NCBI GenBank assembly: GCA_029865665.1
Contig: JARXAV010000266.1
Coordinates: 1-5,135, forward strand
From: Flectobacillus sp.
GTDB taxonomy: Bacteria > Bacteroidota > Bacteroidia > Cytophagales > Spirosomataceae
Direction of reading: 5' to 3'
Length of the DNA: 5,135 bases
The position numbers and the translations under genes were made by a program. A model generated the notes under the pieces. It had not been told where the DNA came from. It worked only from the letters and a program-made list of their open reading frames with translations, and did not search any database. How positions within the stretch are numbered: position 1 is the first letter of the stretch; each line of letters starts with the position of its first letter. Below, in pieces: positions 1-4,686 of this stretch.

Positions 1-68
1 TAACCCGTTTGAGCCATAACCGATACCGTTGCCAAAAGCAACATCAAACAAGCGTGTATTTTTTTCAT
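1..68 (-). CDS. Exported protein, N-terminal fragment (cut by window edge)
   Basis: Reading leftward from an ATG at 68-66, 22 codons run open to the window edge. They encode MKKIHACLMLLLATVSVMAQ followed by T and G. This is a classic Sec signal peptide: a KK-positive start, a hydrophobic core (about residues 6-18) and a probable signal peptidase I site after VMA, leaving Gln at the mature N-terminus, as is common in Bacteroidota exported proteins. The bases before the ATG are A/T-rich with no Shine-Dalgarno sequence, which is normal for this phylum. Only the signal peptide is visible, so the function of the mature protein cannot be stated. The gene is divergent from the small exported protein at 439. 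Confidence 0.8.
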   Translation of the reverse strand, partial: MKKIHACLMLLLATVSVMAQTG

Positions 69-111
69 ATTATTGATAAAGTATTGAGTTTTTAATAACC
101 CAAGATGGCAA

Positions 112-138
112 GAAAAATACGATTACTTATCCTGTCAA
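112..138 (-). promoter_or_regulatory. Weak candidate promoter for the leftward gene
   Basis: On the minus strand TTG (138-136) is followed after 16 nt by TATTTTTC (119-112), which matches 7 of 8 positions of the Bacteroidota -7 element TAnnTTTG. The spacer is shorter than the usual 19-20 nt, so this is only a candidate. It would place the transcript start about 40 bases before the ATG at 68. Confidence 0.25.
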
Positions 139-321
139 GTACGTTTTGCATTTCAGTAAAAGTAACGTATTCAATTCTACATCTGATATTAACCTCATTT
201 ATTTTCCAAGCAAGACATTCCTTTTCAAATCAGAACAGCTACTATCATTTATCAAAATCAACAAAATGTAAATATCTGTATAGCAACAGATTAACCGAAA
301 ACTAAGTTATACAAATTTAAC

Positions 322-352
322 TTGACATATTTTAAAAATCTAAATACCTTGG
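322..352 (+). promoter_or_regulatory. Bacteroidota-type promoter for the 439 gene
   Basis: TTG at 322-324 (within TTGACA) is followed by a 20-nt spacer and TACCTTGG at 345-352, matching 7 of 8 positions of the Bacteroidota primary-sigma consensus TAnnTTTG. Spacing fits the family norm. Transcription would begin near 358-361, giving a leader of about 80 nt that starts almost at the hairpin at 363-394. It serves the small exported protein gene. Confidence 0.6.
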
Positions 353-362
353 AAAGGTAATT

Positions 363-394
363 AGCATTTCACAACTCATTCACGTTGAAATGCT
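363..394 (+). promoter_or_regulatory. Leader hairpin next to the predicted transcript start
   Basis: AGCATTTCA (363-371) and TGAAATGCT (386-394) form a perfect 9-bp inverted repeat with a 14-nt loop, followed by TTTT at 394-397. It lies within a few bases of the predicted transcript start of the 439 gene. It could stabilise the mRNA 5' end, act as a weak attenuator, or be a DNA operator for a dimeric regulator. The sequence does not decide between these. Confidence 0.45.
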
Positions 395-438
395 TTTACG
401 TAAATTCTTTTTTTAAACTACTTATCAAAAAACTTAAC

Positions 439-888
439 ATGAAAAACACTCGTAAAATTCAGCTTACTGCTTGTTTGGCTTTAGGTATTTGTTTATCTGC
501 AAATGCACAAGAAAAGATAGCGAAAACAGTAAAAACGATCGACAAATCGTCTCTTCAGAATGTACAGGTAATCAACAAAACTGCGAAATTAACACAAGCA
601 GATATTGATGCAATCAAGAGTACCTTAGAAGGTGTTGACCCCTCTTTATATTCTATCGACCTTACTGGTGGAACAAGTAAGGTTGCTTCTGGTAGTGCCA
701 AGTTAGCTAATTTAAAACAGGTAAGTACCGTCAAACCAGCAGGAAAAGTCGGCAACGCAGCAGCTGAAATTGTAATTTGGGATTCTTACAGAGTAACTGT
801 TTGGCATAAAGATGCCTTAGAAAACCTATCTTTGAAAGCCAAAGTGGACAAAGTAAACACGATTTTAAATAAGGCAGCGGGTAGATAA
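439..888 (+). CDS. Small exported protein of unknown function
   Basis: This gene encodes 149 residues. I chose the ATG at 439 over an in-frame TTG at 385 because it opens directly with a signal peptide: charged MKNTRK, a hydrophobic core (about residues 8-20) and a signal peptidase I site after ANA (21-23), leaving Gln24. The TTG lies inside the leader hairpin. The mature part is about 126 residues, rich in Lys, Ala, Val and Thr, with no Cys. Residues 51-70 (LTQADIDAIKSTLEGVDPSL) look helical. Residues 110-123 hold an aromatic patch, EIVIWDSYRVTVWH, and the tail (129-147) looks like an amphipathic Lys-rich helix. I see no lipoprotein Cys, no type IX sorting domain, no enzyme motif and no family I recognise. 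It is probably a free periplasmic or secreted protein. It appears monocistronic, with its own promoter at 322-352 and the inverted-repeat element just downstream. Confidence 0.8.
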   Translation: MKNTRKIQLTACLALGICLSANAQEKIAKTVKTIDKSSLQNVQVINKTAKLTQADIDAIKSTLEGVDPSLYSIDLTGGTSKVASGSAKLANLKQVSTVKPAGKVGNAAAEIVIWDSYRVTVWHKDALENLSLKAKVDKVNTILNKAAGR

Positions 889-897
889 TTTATCGCA

Positions 898-902
898 ATT
901 TT
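898..902. repeat. Left copy of 5-bp flanking duplication
   Basis: ATTTT lies directly before the left terminal inverted repeat. The identical ATTTT at 1049-1053 lies directly after the right one. Position and identity fit a target-site duplication. In AT-rich DNA a 5-bp match alone is weak evidence, but its exact placement at both element ends raises its value. Confidence 0.55.
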
Positions 903-1048
903 GGGGGTGTGTAAAAAGTCAAAAGTTTATGAGCTAAAAGCAGATGTTTTATTATTGCTCAATAATATTTCTTAAAATACGGTTTAATAGAATATTATTG
1001 GGTACAAAATGCTTTAAACGTTAAACTCTACACTTTTTACACACCTCC
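903..1048. mobile_element. MITE-like palindromic element, 146 bp, with 5-bp target duplication
   Basis: The left end (903-929) and right end (1022-1048) are 27-bp inverted repeats identical at 23 of 27 positions. The outer 17 bp differ only at one position, which would be a G-U pair in RNA. The ends read GGGGGTGTGTAAAAAGT and, inverted, GGAGGTGTGTAAAAAGT. The direct repeat ATTTT abuts both ends exactly (898-902 and 1049-1053), as a target-site duplication would. There is no open reading frame inside, so any movement would need a transposase acting in trans. The G-rich start followed by TGTGTAAAAAG loosely recalls some insertion-sequence ends, but I cannot assign a family; 5 bp would be short for IS256-type elements. 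It sits between the 439 gene and the 1074/1559 unit, 25 bases upstream of the start at 1074. A long transcribed hairpin serving as a terminator is the main alternative. Confidence 0.65.
936..1016. repeat. Nested inverted repeats inside the MITE-like element
   Basis: The interior of the element continues the dyad symmetry. AAAGCA (937-942) pairs with TGCTTT (1010-1015), and TTTT (947-950) with AAAA (1006-1009). CAATAATATT (960-969) is a perfect 10-bp inverted repeat of AATATTATTG (991-1000). At the tip TTAAA (972-976) pairs with TTTAA (983-987) around a 6-nt loop. With the terminal repeats this gives one long imperfect rod over 903-1048, with small internal loops and bulges. Such symmetry fits either a MITE grown from inverted ends or a selected RNA/DNA hairpin. 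Confidence 0.6.
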
Positions 1049-1053
1049 ATTTT
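1049..1053. repeat. Right copy of 5-bp flanking duplication
   Basis: ATTTT directly follows the right terminal inverted repeat and pairs with the copy at 898-902. It lies 20 bases before the start codon of the 1074 gene. Confidence 0.55.
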
Positions 1054-1073
1054 AACACTCTCATTTGAACGCA

Positions 1074-1556
1074 ATGGCTCTTAAAAATAAACTTCTCTTC
1101 TGCTTTCTCGTTCTTCATTTGATAATTATTAGCATTATCTCATTCAATATTGAACGGCATATCCCACGTCCACTTCTACAAACAATTAAATGGTATAGCA
1201 CCGCAACAGTTCTACAAGCAAAATATGGTTTCTTCTCTCCAAATGTCAGTTCAGACCCAAGCGTGCAAATACTAGTATATGACTCTAAAAATAAGATTCA
1301 CAACTTCCATCTTCCTGCCGCAAATCATGAAATAGAACTTAGGTTACATACAAGTTACAGTGCCTTTGCTTTAGCTGCCGATGCACAAGACCTAATCGCT
1401 CGTTCGTGGGCGGCAATGGCTTGGGAAAAATATCCAGATGCCAAGCGTATTATTATCAATGCGTACTCCTATCAATTACCTACCATGGAACAATATGCAA
1501 AAGGGGTAAAACCAAGTTACTATCGATACTATCAAACTACTTTCGAGACCAATTAA
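1074..1556 (+). CDS. Membrane-anchored small protein paired with the HTTM gene
   Basis: This gene encodes 160 residues from the ATG at 1074; a TTG three codons earlier (1065) is less likely. Residues 7-25 form one strongly hydrophobic helix (LLFCFLVLHLIIISIISF). No signal-peptidase site is clear, so it is probably a single-pass anchor with the rest in the periplasm. The soluble part has YGFFSPNVSSD (51-61), a beta-rich stretch (SVQILVYDSKNKIHNFHLP, 63-81), a helix with RSWAAMAWEKYP (110-121), a strand (RIIINAYSYQLP, 125-136) and a Tyr-rich tail (149-153). I recognise no enzyme motif. Its stop is 2 bases from the HTTM start, so the two are probably cotranscribed and translationally coupled. 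Small proteins with an aromatic-F-x-P motif next to HTTM genes are known in other phyla (I recall DUF5819 in Actinobacteria), which suggests a partner subunit. That role is inference. Confidence 0.8.
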   Translation: MALKNKLLFCFLVLHLIIISIISFNIERHIPRPLLQTIKWYSTATVLQAKYGFFSPNVSSDPSVQILVYDSKNKIHNFHLPAANHEIELRLHTSYSAFALAADAQDLIARSWAAMAWEKYPDAKRIIINAYSYQLPTMEQYAKGVKPSYYRYYQTTFETN

Positions 1557-1558
1557 CC

Positions 1559-2464
1559 ATGAATACATTACTTAGTCGTTGCCTAAAGAATGATTATCCT
1601 CCCTGTTGGACTGGCGTTTTCAGAATTCTTATTGCTCTTTTTGCACTCATTCAAATACTTGTTTTATATCCAAATATATTGGATATACTTGGGTATAACG
1701 GATATATCCAATGGCTGATAAGTGAGCGAATTTTTTCGACAGATACACTTCCTCATATCATTTTAGTAGCAAGTTTTCTAAAGCCCTACGGCATTTCAGA
1801 GAACCAATCCGTTTTTATAGTTACCTACTTTTATCTATTCTCGCTTATAGGTTTAATGCTTGGGTATTATACAAGAACAATGGCGATTTTAGCATTTATA
1901 GCACATTTAACACTTATCAATACAGCAAACCTATATGCTTATGGTGTTGAAAGTTTTACCCATTTAGCACTATTTTATGGCATCTTTCTACCACGTAATA
2001 CAATTTTTAGCTTAGATAGCTACTTATATAAGTCTGCACAAGAAAACGTTGAAACGGGGGAAATTTTACTTTTGATCATACGAATACATCTCTGTATCGT
2101 ATATTTTACCACGGGCATTGCTAAAATGGGAGGAGATCAATGGTGGAATGGAGAAGCGACATGGCGAGCATTGTGCCAACCTCAATTTGCACAATTTGAT
2201 TTAACATTCATTGCTCAATTACCTTGGTTTAGCAAACTACTCAGTTGGTCAACCTTATTAGTAGAAACAGCTTATCCGCTGTTTATTTGGTATCCTAAAA
2301 CCCGACGATTTTGGTTATTTGCAACAATAGGGCTTCACGCAGGTATTGGTATTTTTATGGGACTACGCTTATTTGCTACCATCATGATTTTACTTAATCT
2401 CCTTGTATGGGGACTAGATATAATTCCATTTTTCAACAAAAAAGCCGTTCAAGAAAAATCTTGA
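1559..2464 (+). CDS. HTTM / vitamin K-dependent gamma-carboxylase-like membrane protein
   Basis: This gene encodes 301 residues. The start is ATG 1559, just after the upstream stop; an open extension back to 1406 overlaps that gene in another frame and is rejected. Hydrophobic helices lie near residues 22-42, 62-75, 85-103, 108-125, 133-146, 168-187, 226-243, 251-269 and 271-289. The family signature is in YFTTGIAKMGGDQWWNGEA (182-200), then E236 and a helix with GLHAGI (258-263). This resembles the Gly-x-x-Lys-(Leu/Met)...Trp...Gly segment of animal gamma-glutamyl carboxylase, where the Lys is the catalytic base; K189 falls at that place. HTTM proteins are bacterial homologues of that enzyme, mostly of unknown substrate, found in the inner membrane. 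The substrate here is unknown. The C-terminal codons and stop lie in the terminator at 2439-2474. Family assignment is fairly sure; the reaction is not. Confidence 0.8.
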   Translation: MNTLLSRCLKNDYPPCWTGVFRILIALFALIQILVLYPNILDILGYNGYIQWLISERIFSTDTLPHIILVASFLKPYGISENQSVFIVTYFYLFSLIGLMLGYYTRTMAILAFIAHLTLINTANLYAYGVESFTHLALFYGIFLPRNTIFSLDSYLYKSAQENVETGEILLLIIRIHLCIVYFTTGIAKMGGDQWWNGEATWRALCQPQFAQFDLTFIAQLPWFSKLLSWSTLLVETAYPLFIWYPKTRRFWLFATIGLHAGIGIFMGLRLFATIMILLNLLVWGLDIIPFFNKKAVQEKS

Positions 2465-2474
2465 ACGGCTTTTT
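2439..2474. terminator. Bidirectional intrinsic terminator overlapping the HTTM stop codon
   Basis: GCCGTTCAAGA (2444-2454) and TCTTGAACGGC (2459-2469) form a perfect 11-bp stem around an AAAA loop. A5 on the left (2439-2443) and T5 on the right (2470-2474) extend it to 16 bp and supply a U-run on either strand. It ends the rightward 1074/1559 unit and, 25 bases past the helicase stop, the leftward helicase transcript. The HTTM stop TGA (2462-2464) lies within the right arm. Confidence 0.9.
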
Positions 2475-2498
2475 GCGTAGTACTAAAGCAACCAACAA

Positions 2499-4307
2499 TT
2501 AAGCTGGTTTAGCGATTTCTACGTTTACTCTTTTACCTTTGATAGAAGCACCTTCCATACGGTTCAACACCGTTGTTGCGTATTCTTTAGGAACATCTAC
2601 AAAAGAATATTTATCGAAAATATCAATTTGTCCTAATACATTTCCAGGAATTCCAGATTCGCCAGCGAATGCACCTACGATGTTAGCAGGAGAAATTTTC
2701 TCACCATGACCGATGTTTACAAACATACGAACCATGTTTGGATCTTTGCGGTATGGTTTTCCTTCTTTATCAACTCTTGGAGCACGTTCGCCACGGTCTT
2801 CACGAGCAGGTCTTGAATCTCTGTCACCACCACGCTCAAAACGTCCACCACGGTCGCCACCACGAGAATCTCTGCTATCACTTCCTCTACGTTCAAAACG
2901 TCCACCTCTTTCTCCGCCACGGTCGCCACCACGAGAATCTCTTCCGCCAGAACGATCGTTACGTCCGCCACGTTCAAACTCACCACTCAAGTTTTCGTCA
3001 GCAAATTCGTTTTTCACAACACCCATGTTCATTTTCACCAAAGCAGAAACAACTTGTTCTGTAGAGAAACCACCGTGTTGTAAATTTTGTAATACGTCTT
3101 CGAACAATTCTAAATCACCTTCTTCAATCATTGATTTAATACGTTCGATAAACATACCTTTTTTCACTCCAACAACATCCGTAAATGTTGGGATAACGCC
3201 TTTATCAATTTTCACTTTCGTGTAGTTCATAATTTCACGTAAACGATTACGCTCAGAACCTACTACGAATGTAAATGCACGACCCGATTTACCAGCACGG
3301 CCAGTACGACCGATACGGTGTACATAATATTCTTCGTCTAATGGAATATCAAAGTTGAATACCGCATCTACGTTGTCCACATCTAAACCACGAGCAGCTA
3401 CGTCTGTTGCTACTAATACGTTTACAACACCGCTTCTGAATTTAGCCATTACGTTAGTACGTTGTTGTTGACGTAAATCTCCGTGAAGACCTTCGGCAGC
3501 ATAACCACGTAATTGTAATTCTTCAACCACCTCGTCCACTTTTTTCTTTTGGTTACAGAAAACCAACATCAATTTCAAGCCGTAGAAGTCAATTAAACGA
3601 GTCATAACTTCCATCTTAGCACGTCCTTTCACGTCGAAGTATAACTGTTCAATATTTACGTTTGTGATTTCGTTTTTAACTACTTTCACTAATTTTGGTT
3701 CAACTTGATAACGGCTAGTCAAGGCCATGATAGGCTTAGACATTGTTGCTGAGAAGAAGATTGTTTGACGCTCTTCTGGAGTTTCTTGTAAGATACTTTC
3801 GATGTCTTCACGGAAGCCCATGTCTAACATTTCATCTGCCTCATCCAACACGACCATTTTCACTTGCTCTAGTTTCAAAGCACGTCTTTCGATAAGGTCA
3901 ATAACACGACCTGGAGTACCTACAACGATGTTTGCACCTGCTTTAAGTGATTTTATCTGACGTTCAATTGAATCACCACCGAATACGGTTGTAACCCAAA
4001 CGCCTTTTTTAAATTTAGAAAGTTTTTTGATTTCTTCCGTAACCTGCATTGCTAACTCACGAGTTGGACAAAGAATTAATCCTTGAACAAATTTATCGAA
4101 AGCTACCACTTTTTCGATCATCGGAATACCGAATGCCGCTGTTTTCCCTGTACCTGTTTGAGCTTGTCCGATTACGTCACGTCCTTCAAGAATGAACGGA
4201 ATTGCTTCTGATTGAATTGGAGAAGCTGTTTCGAAACCCATTTCGGTTACTGCCTGCTGAACTTCTGTCGAAAGAGAAAGTTCGTCGAATCTTAATAATT
4301 GACTCAT
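2499..4307 (-). CDS. DEAD-box ATP-dependent RNA helicase with C-terminal DbpA-type RNA-binding domain
   Basis: This gene encodes 602 residues from the ATG at 4307-4305. An 18-codon in-frame extension to 4361 is rejected because the family begins near MSQLLRFDEL, with the Q-motif Phe at 7. The core is complete: Q motif (F7, G24-F25, P30, Q32), motif I AQTGTGKT (49-56), Ia PTRELA (81-86), Ib TPGR (131-134), II DEAD (155-158), III SAT (186-188), IV VFCN (249-252), V TDVAARGLD (301-309) and VI HRIGRTGR (330-337). An acidic helical region follows (about 385-440), then an Arg/Gly/Asp/Ser-rich linker (446-509), then a DbpA/CsdA-type RNA-binding fold (about 525-600, with MFVNIGHGEKISPANIVGA). It would unwind structured RNA in ATP-dependent fashion in the cytoplasm, probably in ribosome assembly, mRNA decay or cold adaptation. 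It is close to the DeaD/CsdA group, but the Arg/Gly tract here precedes the RNA-binding domain, so no symbol is given. A long leader suggests RNA-level regulation. Confidence 0.93.
   Translation of the reverse strand: MSQLLRFDELSLSTEVQQAVTEMGFETASPIQSEAIPFILEGRDVIGQAQTGTGKTAAFGIPMIEKVVAFDKFVQGLILCPTRELAMQVTEEIKKLSKFKKGVWVTTVFGGDSIERQIKSLKAGANIVVGTPGRVIDLIERRALKLEQVKMVVLDEADEMLDMGFREDIESILQETPEERQTIFFSATMSKPIMALTSRYQVEPKLVKVVKNEITNVNIEQLYFDVKGRAKMEVMTRLIDFYGLKLMLVFCNQKKKVDEVVEELQLRGYAAEGLHGDLRQQQRTNVMAKFRSGVVNVLVATDVAARGLDVDNVDAVFNFDIPLDEEYYVHRIGRTGRAGKSGRAFTFVVGSERNRLREIMNYTKVKIDKGVIPTFTDVVGVKKGMFIERIKSMIEEGDLELFEDVLQNLQHGGFSTEQVVSALVKMNMGVVKNEFADENLSGEFERGGRNDRSGGRDSRGGDRGGERGGRFERRGSDSRDSRGGDRGGRFERGGDRDSRPAREDRGERAPRVDKEGKPYRKDPNMVRMFVNIGHGEKISPANIVGAFAGESGIPGNVLGQIDIFDKYSFVDVPKEYATTVLNRMEGASIKGKRVNVEIAKPA
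2848..2942 (-). repeat. In-gene direct repeats encoding the Arg/Gly linker
   Basis: A 26-bp identical segment occurs at 2848-2873 and 2917-2942, a period of 69 bp or 23 codons, so the reading frame is kept. It encodes DSRGGDRGG at residues 457-465 and 480-488. Shorter copies of the GGRFER coding segment lie nearby. This is the low-complexity, disordered RNA-binding linker of the helicase. Such tracts commonly vary in length between strains by slippage or recombination. Confidence 0.8.
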
Positions 4308-4319
4308 AATTGTTGTTTT

Positions 4320-4363
4320 GATTGCGTGATTAGTCCAAGAGTAAAGTTCATCGAAATGCAATC
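4320..4363 (-). promoter_or_regulatory. Possible stem just upstream of the helicase start codon
   Basis: GATTGC (4363-4358 in mRNA sense) pairs with GCAATC (4325-4320), enclosing 32 nt. It ends 12 bases before the ATG and leaves the A-rich stretch AAAACAACAATT unpaired next to the start, which may help initiation where there is no Shine-Dalgarno sequence. A 6-bp stem with a large loop can occur by chance. Confidence 0.25.
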
Positions 4364-4370
4364 AATTACG

Positions 4371-4380
4371 AGCGATACAC
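4371..4380. repeat. 10-nt direct repeat in helicase leader, start-codon-proximal copy
   Basis: AGCGATACAC on the plus strand (GTGTATCGCT in the helicase mRNA) occurs here and again at 4644-4653, near the two ends of the leader. The distal copy overlaps the GCTTCA hairpin arm. Paired identical sites could bind the same protein or compete for one partner strand. Chance is possible. Confidence 0.4.
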
Positions 4381-4459
4381 GGTATCTTGCTGATTGAATC
4401 TCATAAAACCCAAACTCTTAAACGGTTAAACTGTCACGAAGAACTAGCCCAAGTTTTCA

Positions 4460-4511
4460 AGGCATCTGTATAAGTGTCCTTTCTAGAAGGATAGCTTATT
4501 GGAATTGGCCT
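4460..4511 (-). promoter_or_regulatory. Mid-leader hairpin
   Basis: On the plus strand, AGGC (4460-4463) faces GCCT (4508-4511), ATAAG (4470-4474) faces CTTAT (4495-4499), and TCCTT (4477-4481) faces AAGGA (4487-4491) around a small loop centred on CTA. Together they give an irregular hairpin of about 14 bp with internal loops. It is weaker than the 5' domain but lies within the same leader. Confidence 0.35.
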
Positions 4512-4565
4512 GTGTCTAATGCGACAAAAAATGTGATTGTTGTAAATTGTGCTTTACTGATGCCG

Positions 4566-4671
4566 AAACATCCGTTAAAGCTCTGGAAGGGTCCAATATA
4601 AACTGAAAAACAGTTTGAGATAGGAGTTGCTTCATGCCATTGAAGCGATACACAGAGACGTGCGGATGTTT
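4566..4671 (-). promoter_or_regulatory. Multi-branched RNA domain at the 5' end of the helicase leader
   Basis: In the helicase mRNA sense, AAACATCCG (4671-4663) pairs with CGGATGTTT (4574-4566) in a perfect 9-bp closing stem. Inside, CTCTG (4657-4653) pairs with CAGAG (4585-4581). Within that lie two hairpins: GCTTCA/TGAAGC (4646-4641 with 4634-4629, 6-nt loop) and AAACTG/CAGTTT (4616-4611 with 4605-4600, 5-nt loop of U). This gives a compact three-way-junction-like fold about 10 nt from the predicted 5' end. It could be a protein-binding or stability element. Read on the plus strand, the fold ends in T6 (4669-4674), so a plus-strand terminator or small RNA is an alternative. Confidence 0.5.
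4644..4653. repeat. 10-nt direct repeat in helicase leader, promoter-proximal copy
   Basis: This is the second copy of AGCGATACAC (first at 4371-4380). It lies in the 5' structured domain, spanning part of the hairpin arm at 4641-4646 and the joining segment to the CTCTG/CAGAG stem. Confidence 0.4.
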
Positions 4672-4686
4672 TTTACTAACTTGTCA

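Larger units (their letters stand above)
69..438. other. Divergent intergenic region, 370 bases
   Basis: This AT-rich stretch lies between two divergently transcribed genes for exported proteins. It holds a good rightward promoter (322-352), a leader hairpin (363-394) and a weak leftward promoter candidate (112-138). A 66-codon open frame at 105-305 has no recognisable domain and a composition like translated AT-rich spacer, so I do not call it a gene. I see nothing else definite. Confidence 0.6.
4308..4681 (-). promoter_or_regulatory. Long structured 5' leader of the helicase mRNA (about 370 nt)
   Basis: From the promoter at 4687-4716, transcription would begin near 4681, leaving about 370 nt before the start codon at 4307. 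No convincing gene lies in it on either strand. It contains several dyads: a multi-branched 5' domain (4566-4671), a hairpin (4460-4511), a stem near the start codon (4320-4363), a 10-nt direct repeat at both ends, and a tandem 8-mer (TTAAACGG/TTAAACTG at 4418-4433 on the plus strand). Long structured leaders are known for cold-shock helicase mRNAs such as E. coli csdA. I recognise no known riboswitch core. RNase P, tmRNA and SRP RNA hallmarks are absent. Confidence 0.55.

Noticed and set aside
105..305. 66-codon rightward open frame in the first intergenic region
   Set aside because: Its composition is that of translated AT-rich spacer, it has no domain or signal peptide with a cleavage site, and it overlaps the likely promoter zone of the divergent leftward gene.
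555..755. 66-codon leftward frame inside the 439 gene
   Set aside because: It is antisense to a gene with a clear signal peptide and a promoter, and shows no independent features.
903..1048. Ordinary intrinsic terminator of the 439 gene
   Set aside because: The arms are 27 bp with a loop near 90 bases, the stem is not followed by a long T-run, and the exact flanking duplication favours an inserted element; a secondary terminator role remains possible.
1406..1558. Upstream extension of the HTTM gene
   Set aside because: It overlaps the 1074 gene in another frame and adds 51 residues without hydrophobic or family character; ATG 1559 follows the upstream stop by 2 bases and fits coupling.
2848..2942. 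Regular repeats that could suggest a CRISPR array
   Set aside because: The repeats are in-frame parts of the helicase coding sequence, there are just two long copies, and no unique spacers of even length.
2713..3225. Open frames on both strands across the Arg/Gly tract of the helicase (2713-3225, 2738-3064 and 2717-2986)
   Set aside because: They are shadows of a repetitive coding region, giving low-complexity Pro/Arg/Ser, His-rich or Val-rich products; the DEAD-box frame is certain.
4308..4361. 18-codon N-terminal extension of the helicase
   Set aside because: The family starts a few residues before the Q-motif Phe; the extension lies in the leader and overlaps the candidate stem at 4320-4363.
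4370..4674. RNase P RNA, tmRNA, SRP RNA or a known riboswitch in the region upstream of the helicase
   Set aside because: I looked for the conserved cores (RNase P P4 segment, tmRNA tRNA-like ends, SRP GGAAG/AGCA tip, TPP and cobalamin boxes) on both strands and found none convincing.
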